From Clostridia bacterium (lineage in GTDB: Bacteria; Bacillota; Clostridia; RUG12999), in assembly GCA_017502065.1 (NCBI GenBank), contig JAFVVU010000270.1:1-10946 (forward strand): a stretch of DNA of 10,946 nt, in the 5' to 3' direction. This document shows, piece by piece, positions 7,101 to 10,946 of this stretch. The notes below the pieces were generated by a model. It was given only the letters and a program-made list of their open reading frames with translations, ran no database searches and had not been told where the DNA came from. How positions within the stretch are numbered: the stretch's first letter is position 1; the number at the start of each line of letters is the position of its first letter. Both the position numbers and the translations under genes were made by a program.

Positions 7101-7608
7101 TTTCCTTGCCAAATATATCTACAAAAGAGGATATATATTTTCTTGCCCCATCCAAATCTTCTGCCATAATTGCACGTGGAATATTTCCGGCAAGGCAGGC
7201 AGAAAGACAGATAAGTCCTTCGGAATACTGACGAAGGATATCCATATCCACACGCGGTTTATAATAAAAGCCTTCTGTAAATCCGCTTGAAACAAGCTTT
7301 ATAAGGTTACTCCAGCCGGTATTATTCTTTGCAAGAAGAACAAGGTGGGCAGGTTCGGCATCCTGTCTGCCTTCCATATCAAAACGGCTACGCGGCGCCA
7401 TATAAACCTCACAACCGAGGATTGGTTTTATCCCCTGCTTTTTTGCCTCTTTATAAAATTCAATTGTACCGTACATATTACCGTGGTCTGTAATGGCAAC
7501 AGCGGACATACCAAGTTCTTTTACTTTTGAAATAAGCTTGTCAACCCTGCATGCACCGTCAAGCAGACTGTATTCGGTATGTGTATGTAAGTGAACAAAG
7601 TTTTTCAT
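4168..7608 (-). CDS. dnaE: DNA polymerase III subunit alpha DnaE
   Basis: This is the C-family replicative DNA polymerase, 1146 residues and apparently complete. The PHP domain opens with HLHTHTEYSLLDG (metal-type histidines 6, 8 and 10), then DHG at 41-43 and NDVHY at 205-209. The polymerase core has GPGRGSAAGS at 355-364, the aspartate motif PDIDIDF at 396-402 and MDFLG with Asp549, matching the catalytic aspartates of E. coli DnaE. QMSLF at 913-917 fits an internal beta-clamp binding motif. An OB-fold starts near 985 (DYITLVGIINKRT), followed by a C-terminal domain. Bacillota usually also carry PolC, with DnaE extending primers or working beside it; PolC is not in this window. The Shine-Dalgarno (AAAGGAAG) lies in the last codons of whiA, whose stop is 2 nt upstream, so translation is probably coupled. 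Confidence 0.98.
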   Translation of the reverse strand: MKNFVHLHTHTEYSLLDGACRVDKLISKVKELGMSAVAITDHGNMYGTIEFYKEAKKQGIKPILGCEVYMAPRSRFDMEGRQDAEPAHLVLLAKNNTGWSNLIKLVSSGFTEGFYYKPRVDMDILRQYSEGLICLSACLAGNIPRAIMAEDLDGARKYISSFVDIFGKENFFLELQDHDIPEQKQVNTRIITLAKEFGLDMVITNDVHYVNREDAEAQDVLLCVQTNRKVSDEDRMRFGTDQFYVKSADEMGSIFPNMPELLENTVKIADMCNVEIEFGHFHLPKFPVETGEDSFLYLKRLCEEGLSQRYGEDAHLHKDRLDYELETIKNMGYVDYFLIVWDFIKYAKDNGIMVGPGRGSAAGSIVSYVLRITDIDPIKYTLIFERFLNPERISMPDIDIDFCIERRGEVIDYVINKYGKDNVAQIITFGTLAAKQAIRDCSRAMDLPYAYADKIAKLIPNELKMTIEKALEQQSELEDLYNSDEQVRKVIDIAKSLEGISRHSSTHAAGVVICGQPVTDYVPLSRNGDVITTQYEKDTVEEMGLLKMDFLGLRNLTIIRYVLDMIKQDTGEEIDLTKIDYESPEVYAMISDGNTDGVFQLESQGMRNFIKELKPQCLEDIIAGISLFRPGPMDQIPNYIKNKNNPDKVTYKHPMLKPILEVTYGCMIYQEQVMEIVRQLAGYSLGRADLVRRAMSKKKFDVMEQERKNFIYGITEEDGTVSLDGAVRRGVDEKTANSIFDEMIDFANYAFNKSHAACYAVVAYQTAYLKYYYPLQFMAALMSSVLSYPDKIYKYMLEAQRMGINLLPPDINKSFDGFTGDGGNIRFGLAAVKNVGHNVVADIVEERKNGPFTSFMDFAKRMRDKDINKRTVECLIKVGVFDNLGNNRAQLLEAYERILNSLSDDKKRNLEGQMSLFGDAMIEEPEVEEFKNLKELELKEILEMEKELIGIYISGHPLDEYKELIEKIPHTTTADIMSAEPTVNDGDYITLVGIINKRTDKITKSGSRMTFLNVEDLFSSIETVVFSKLFEKISGFAVEGAAIFVRGRVDINENGAKLVADTIAPLTEAAAPAPASQKLFLKFKLGKDFLIQRSSDIMAKYIGNVQVKIYIEESGQILVSQTGVTPTSELMDELKALLGEDCVILK

Positions 7609-7610
7609 GT

Positions 7611-8489
7611 TTAACTTCCTTTTGCAATTTCCATAATTTTTCGCATTCTGTGGTTTACAGCCGATTTGCTGATTGGCGGTTCAAGCAGCTGACCAAGATC
7701 AGCAAGGGAAAGCTCTTTATTTTCAAGGCGAAGCTCTGCAAGCGGTTTTAAGTTTGCCGGCAGGTTATCAACTCCGATTTTTTTAATTGCTTTTGCCTGT
7801 TCAAAGCCTGCCGCAATAGTTTTATCCATATTTGCAAAGTCACAGTTGCTTTGCCTGTTTAAATCGTTTCTTATGCTTTTTTCCATGTTGGTGATGTTTA
7901 TTTCAATAACCGCATCGGTTGCACCAATCATTGCAAGAACGTCGCTTATTATTTCGTTATCTTTAAAATACGTTACATATTTTGATTTTCGGATAAGCCA
8001 TTTTGACGGTATATCAAAATAAGAAAACAGTGACTGGAATTGTCCGTTAAGTAAAAAATGAGGTGTTACAAATTCCAGATGATATCTTTTTTGCGGCGAT
8101 GTTACACTGCCGCCTGCAAGAAATGCACCACGTACAAAACTGCGCCTGCAGCAGTCGCTTCGCAGTTCATCGGGAAGGCTGAAGCCTATGTCCCCTTTTT
8201 TGATTATGCCAAGTCCGTACAGCACATCAAAAGCATCTTCAATTATAATGGTTTTTCCTGCTCCCTTGGCACGAAGCACCGTGTTGCATCCAAAGTTCTT
8301 TTTTACAAGCTCATCAATCTTTTCCGTTATTTTCGGATTTTCCGAAGAAAAGCTGTAGCTCATTGAATGCTCGCCGATTTTGACATTGCCTGTAAAGCAC
8401 ATCATTCCCGCAAGAAATGCAAGCTCACAACAGGTACTTTCATTTTCAATTAAAAGCAGGTTTTCTTTTACTTCCGATGTAAAGGACAT
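7611..8489 (-). CDS. whiA: DNA-binding protein WhiA
   Basis: WhiA is a DNA-binding protein linked to sporulation in Streptomyces and to cell division and chromosome segregation in Bacillus. The protein has 292 residues. The N-terminal part (1-85) is the WhiA amino domain, opening MSFTSEVKENLL like its homologues. The middle is a LAGLIDADG homing-endonuclease-like fold with AFLAGGSVTSP at 122-132; the acidic catalytic residue is replaced by serine, as usual for this non-nuclease family. The C-terminus (248-292) is a helix-turn-helix, with LSLADLGQLL and ISKSAVNHRMRKI. The ATG at 8489 is chosen over 8495 because AGGAG (8498-8502) is 8 nt from it and only 2 nt from the other. rapZ and yvcK, common upstream partners, are absent; whiA starts the operon from its own promoter and is tightly joined to dnaE. 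Confidence 0.97.
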   Translation of the reverse strand: MSFTSEVKENLLLIENESTCCELAFLAGMMCFTGNVKIGEHSMSYSFSSENPKITEKIDELVKKNFGCNTVLRAKGAGKTIIIEDAFDVLYGLGIIKKGDIGFSLPDELRSDCCRRSFVRGAFLAGGSVTSPQKRYHLEFVTPHFLLNGQFQSLFSYFDIPSKWLIRKSKYVTYFKDNEIISDVLAMIGATDAVIEINITNMEKSIRNDLNRQSNCDFANMDKTIAAGFEQAKAIKKIGVDNLPANLKPLAELRLENKELSLADLGQLLEPPISKSAVNHRMRKIMEIAKGS

Positions 8490-8497
8490 ACCCATTT

Positions 8498-8502
8498 CTC
8501 CT
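8498..8502 (-). promoter_or_regulatory. Ribosome binding site that fixes the whiA start
   Basis: AGGAG on the minus strand, preceded by an A-run, is 8 nt from the ATG at 8489 and 2 nt from the ATG at 8495. It therefore favours the shorter protein, which also matches the family N-terminus. Confidence 0.65.
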
Positions 8503-8522
8503 TTTTAAATATACCTGATAAT

Positions 8523-8551
8523 ATTATACATTATTTAATTTAATTTTGCAA
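8523..8551 (-). promoter_or_regulatory. SigA-type promoter of the whiA-dnaE operon
   Basis: On the minus strand TTGCAA (8546-8551) and a perfect TATAAT (8523-8528) are separated by 17 nt, the ideal spacing. Transcription would start near 8516, leaving a short leader of about 27 nt before whiA. The -35 box matches four of six consensus bases. Confidence 0.65.
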
Positions 8552-8573
8552 CATCAAACTGCATAAGTATAAA
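8546..8573 (+). promoter_or_regulatory. Possible divergent promoter for the YihY-family gene
   Basis: The same palindromic TTGCAA (8546-8551) read on the plus strand is followed after 16 nt by TATAAA (8568-8573). The -10 box matches five of six consensus bases. The region is very AT-rich, so a chance match is possible. Confidence 0.4.
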
Positions 8574-8589
8574 TAACAAAGTTTATGCA
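8560..8589. repeat. Short inverted repeat over the plus-strand promoter
   Basis: TGCATAA at 8560-8566 is repeated inverted as TTATGCA at 8583-8589, with 16 nt between, so the centres are about two helical turns apart. It straddles the predicted -10 box and start of the YihY-family gene and could be an operator, but the AT-rich context makes chance plausible. Confidence 0.3.
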
Positions 8590-8620
8590 AAAATTAACAT
8601 AAAATCAATGCAGGTGATAT

Positions 8621-9448
8621 ATGAAACTTACTCATTTTATCAAAAATTTGTTGCGCCGTTATTTTGAACACGAGGTCGGCCAATCCGGTGGTGCAATTGC
8701 TTATTTTTCGCTTCTGTCGGTGTTTCCGTTTATTATTTATACAAACACTCTTCTTACTTACATCAATGTGTCGGAAGCCCGGTTTATATCCTTTATTTCC
8801 TCGCTTCTTCCGCCGGAAATTGCCGAGTTTCTTGACATATATATTGCGGATATTGCGGTTTCACACACGCCCGGAATTTTATTTGTCAGCATTTTTGCAA
8901 CGTTTTATTCCACATCGCGTGTTGTGCGGTCATTTGAGCATTCGATAAACCGTGCTTATGACAGCCCGGACCGCAGAGGATTTTTTCGCGGGATTGTTAC
9001 ATCCGCACTTTTTACGGTTTGTCTTGTAATAACCGTAATAGCGTCCATTATTCTTACAACCGTTGGCGAAAAGCTTGTTATGTTCGTGCTGTCTTTCCGG
9101 AATGCCGAAATTCCGTCATATCGTTCCATCAGCATCCTGAAATGGATTTTTACCGGAATAATAATGTTCCTTGCCGTATCTTCTTTTTATTACTATATGC
9201 CGACAAACAAGGTGAGCTATAAAAGCATACTGCCGGGTACGGTTACATCTATGATAGGACTTTCGGGATTTTCCGTGATTTTCAATATATACATCCGCTT
9301 TGCCGCAGGATTTTCCGTTATTTACAGTTCCATAGGTGCTGTATTTCTGCTCGTTTTCTGGCTCTATTTTGCCGGAATCATTCTTGTTATGGGCGCAGAG
9401 ATTAACGCCGCGATTGCGGAAACAAAAAATCCCCTCAGAAAATCCTGA
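8621..9448 (+). CDS. YihY/BrkB-family integral membrane protein
   Basis: This is a polytopic membrane protein of 275 residues in the YihY/virulence factor BrkB family (UPF0761). Members were once annotated as ribonuclease BN, but that activity belongs to another protein, so the function is unknown. The family N-terminal signature GGAIAYFSLLSVFP is at 23-36, after a short basic cytosolic helix. About six hydrophobic segments follow, roughly at 24-46, 86-108, 130-155, 172-193, 208-230 and 240-262. The C-terminal signature is intact: YSSIGAVFLLVFWLYFAG, then GAEINA, starting near 235. A Shine-Dalgarno AGGTGA (8612-8617) precedes the ATG closely. The gene stands alone on the plus strand, divergent from whiA. 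Its last codons and stop lie within the hairpin at 9427-9456. Confidence 0.93.
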   Translation: MKLTHFIKNLLRRYFEHEVGQSGGAIAYFSLLSVFPFIIYTNTLLTYINVSEARFISFISSLLPPEIAEFLDIYIADIAVSHTPGILFVSIFATFYSTSRVVRSFEHSINRAYDSPDRRGFFRGIVTSALFTVCLVITVIASIILTTVGEKLVMFVLSFRNAEIPSYRSISILKWIFTGIIMFLAVSSFYYYMPTNKVSYKSILPGTVTSMIGLSGFSVIFNIYIRFAAGFSVIYSSIGAVFLLVFWLYFAGIILVMGAEINAAIAETKNPLRKS

Positions 9449-9456
9449 GGGGATTT
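9427..9456 (-). terminator. Intrinsic terminator overlapping the end of the YihY-family gene
   Basis: A perfect 12-bp stem (9427-9438 with 9445-9456; AAATCCCCTCAG and its complement) closes a 6-nt loop. On the minus strand the GC-rich stem runs into TTTTTTGTTT, a good U-tract, so it should end the SLH-CAP transcript right after its stop at 9459. On the plus strand the U-tract is weaker (ATTTGATT), but the hairpin may still end the YihY-family transcript. The stop codon of that gene (9446-9448) is inside the stem. Confidence 0.85.
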
Positions 9457-9458
9457 GA

Positions 9459-10541
9459 TTACTGTACTATAAACAGCTGCACCCAGTATTTTATCCCGTC
9501 GGCATCTTCATATACGCCTATGCCGATTTTATCATACTCCTGCTGAAGTATATTTTCGCGGTGTGCAGGTGAATCAAGCCATTCGTCCATTACCTGACGT
9601 GCCGAAGTCTGTCCCATTGCAATGTTTTCTCCGAACATTTTACATTTTATTCCAAACTCACTTACAACCGTAGTTGCAGAAGTTCCGTCCGGTCTTTCAT
9701 GAGAAAAGTTTTCTGCAAGCTCTTTCGCACGCTGATTTGCCGCTTTCTGTAAGGTAGCATCAATAGCAAGTGCCGCATAACCTTTTTTGGCTCTTTCTTC
9801 GTTTACAATCTCAAGAACTGTATCGGTTTCAGCATCAAACTTTTCAATAAGCGGCTCATCACTTATCTGACCTTTTTCCTTTAATGTAAGTCCGCAGTAA
9901 TATCCGAAATTGGTTTTATCGGTTCTTTCAAAGTATATACACAGCTGATTGTCTGCAGTATATTCAAACCAGCATTTTTCAAGCTGTGACACGTTATACA
10001 GAAGCACTGCAACGTCTATTCTTGTAAGGTTTTCACCAAGCTCATAATGGTCTGTTCCAACAAACATTTCGGCATATTCGGCAAGAAGCATATATGCCTC
10101 CGGCCAGCCGCCGCTTTTTTCAATATCCACATCTTTTGTAAAGTCTTTGAGTGCGGTAAGTATTTTTGCCGCGTGTTCAACCTTTACATTGGACTGTGGC
10201 GCAAACAGATTATCGCCCATTCCGTTAATGAGTCCGTATTTAACGCCTGTTGCAATTTCTTTGCTTGCCCAGAAGGTTTTAGGCACATCGTCAAATGTTG
10301 CATATTCGCTTGTTTCATAACCCATATAACGCACAATCATGGTGATGAACTCTGCACGGGTAACTCCGCCATACGGCACAATTGTTCCATCCGGATATCC
10401 GCCGATAATTCCTTCATCCATTGCAAATTCAAGCGCAATTTTCTGTTCATCGCTTAAGTTTGCCAATTCATCAGCCGAAACGCAGATGGCGCACGATACC
10501 AATATCGCAAAGGTAAGTAAAATTCCTAAAAAACGTTTCAT
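9459..10541 (-). CDS. Secreted SLH-domain and CAP-domain surface protein
   Basis: This is an exported protein of 360 residues. A basic and hydrophobic signal peptide covers 1-23, with VSA|DE as a likely signal peptidase I site; LVSC at 14-17 also resembles a lipobox, so lipoprotein processing is an alternative. SLH repeats follow: the first at about 32-75 (GGYPDG, TRAEF at 61-65), the second at about 83-130 (FDDV, FWA, then VKVEHAAKI) and a third, weaker one at about 145-185 (LTRIDVAVLL). Such repeats usually bind pyruvylated secondary cell-wall polymer. The C-terminal CAP domain (242-360; SCP/PR1 fold, YkwD-like) keeps FSH with His281, GENIA from 304 and SPAHREN at 324-330. Its role in bacteria is mostly unknown. 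AAAGGAG lies 7 nt before the ATG. It follows the zinc-ribbon gene by 28 nt. Confidence 0.92.
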   Translation of the reverse strand: MKRFLGILLTFAILVSCAICVSADELANLSDEQKIALEFAMDEGIIGGYPDGTIVPYGGVTRAEFITMIVRYMGYETSEYATFDDVPKTFWASKEIATGVKYGLINGMGDNLFAPQSNVKVEHAAKILTALKDFTKDVDIEKSGGWPEAYMLLAEYAEMFVGTDHYELGENLTRIDVAVLLYNVSQLEKCWFEYTADNQLCIYFERTDKTNFGYYCGLTLKEKGQISDEPLIEKFDAETDTVLEIVNEERAKKGYAALAIDATLQKAANQRAKELAENFSHERPDGTSATTVVSEFGIKCKMFGENIAMGQTSARQVMDEWLDSPAHRENILQQEYDKIGIGVYEDADGIKYWVQLFIVQ

Positions 10542-10569
10542 AAAAAAGCTCCTTTGTAATTATAGTAAA

Positions 10570-10935
10570 TTATTTACCAAGCTCTTCTCCGCAGTTAGGA
10601 CAAAACTTATGGTCTGCTTTCACATTTCGTCCGCATACTGCACATGTTTTAACGTTTTTAATTTCTTTGATTTTTGTTTTTAAATCTTCTATAATTTTAT
10701 AGCTTTCATCGAGCTCAACACATTTTTCGGCAACTGTTTCAGCATCAGGTTCTTCACCGTTTTTATATGCATCATACATCAGTTCGCCAAGCTCTTTAAG
10801 TACTTTGTTTATTGCCTGTTCTTTCTCCGCAATTGCAAAATTGGATTTTACAGTTTCAACAACTGCATTTGACGCTTTCACTGTGGAAACCGCAATTTCT
10901 TCAGCTTTTTCTTTTACTGTTGTAATGAAATCCAT
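10570..10935 (-). CDS. Coiled-coil protein with C-terminal zinc ribbon
   Basis: This small cytoplasmic protein of 121 residues is complete in the window. The first 95 residues are charged and helical, probably a coiled coil, and carry a second Glu/Asp/Lys-rich helix after YKNGEEPDAETV. The C-terminus is a compact zinc ribbon with cysteines 98, 101, 112 and 115 (CAVC and CPNC). The last residues, CGEELGK, are typical of small bacterial zinc ribbons. Proteins of this layout are common in Clostridia and have no assigned function. The Shine-Dalgarno AGGAAA lies 7-8 nt before the ATG, at the window's right end. The gene ends 28 nt before the SLH-CAP gene, so the two are probably co-transcribed. 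The promoter, if any, is outside the window. Confidence 0.85.
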   Translation of the reverse strand: MDFITTVKEKAEEIAVSTVKASNAVVETVKSNFAIAEKEQAINKVLKELGELMYDAYKNGEEPDAETVAEKCVELDESYKIIEDLKTKIKEIKNVKTCAVCGRNVKADHKFCPNCGEELGK

Positions 10936-10946
10936 AATAATTTCCT

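Noticed and set aside
6763..7290. Open frame of 175 codons on the plus strand within dnaE
   Set aside because: It is antisense to the conserved PHP and polymerase region of dnaE; its composition is that of a reverse-strand shadow.
10559..10564. TATAAT on the minus strand before the SLH-CAP gene
   Set aside because: No -35 box at a proper distance and no extended -10; transcription would begin only about 11 nt before the start codon.
1..10946. CRISPR arrays, tRNA or rRNA genes, riboswitches, phage or transposase genes
   Set aside because: Read for these and found none; genes cover nearly all of the window and the only large gap is the 1613-1892 element.

Overview
The window looks like chromosomal DNA from a spore-forming member of the Clostridia (Bacillota) with moderate GC content. 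The grounds are WhiA, SpoVG, a Gram-positive type DnaE, an SLH-domain surface protein, purine-rich Shine-Dalgarno sites at most starts, and an rnc/radical-SAM gene pair that I recall as typical of Clostridia. The genus cannot be told from the sequence alone. Nothing resembles a prophage, CRISPR array, transposase, tRNA or rRNA.

Left part, plus strand (1-1612): the last 22 codons of a probable ribonuclease III gene (rnc), an Elp3-like radical SAM enzyme without an acetyltransferase domain, and the GTPase EngB/YsxC. The three genes overlap end to start and probably form one transcript.

Intergenic element (1613-1892): the gap between the convergent ends of engB and spoVG is filled almost exactly by a block with near-perfect terminal inverted repeats. 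Inside it lie a long imperfect hairpin whose tip is a 16-bp bidirectional terminator, and an extra arm with three small hairpins.

Central operon, minus strand (8489 down to 1893): whiA, dnaE, a PRK06851-like P-loop ATPase, three small unrecognised genes (86, 109 and about 70 codons) and spoVG. Gaps are 2-52 nt and no terminator is visible between genes. The order mixes a sporulation/division regulator (WhiA), a replicative polymerase (DnaE), an ATPase whose second P-loop has decayed, three small proteins of unknown role, and the RNA/DNA-binding regulator SpoVG. The ATPase and small-protein block is the best candidate here for something undescribed.

Right part: a 131-bp divergent promoter region (8490-8620) in which one palindromic TTGCAA may serve as the -35 box in both directions. 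It is followed by a YihY/BrkB-family membrane protein (plus strand), whose last codons form part of a hairpin terminator. Converging on it from the right are a zinc-ribbon coiled-coil protein and a secreted SLH-CAP protein (minus strand), probably an operon.

Several starts were moved from the longest reading frame to match Shine-Dalgarno spacing and family N-termini: radical SAM, spoVG, the ATPase and whiA.
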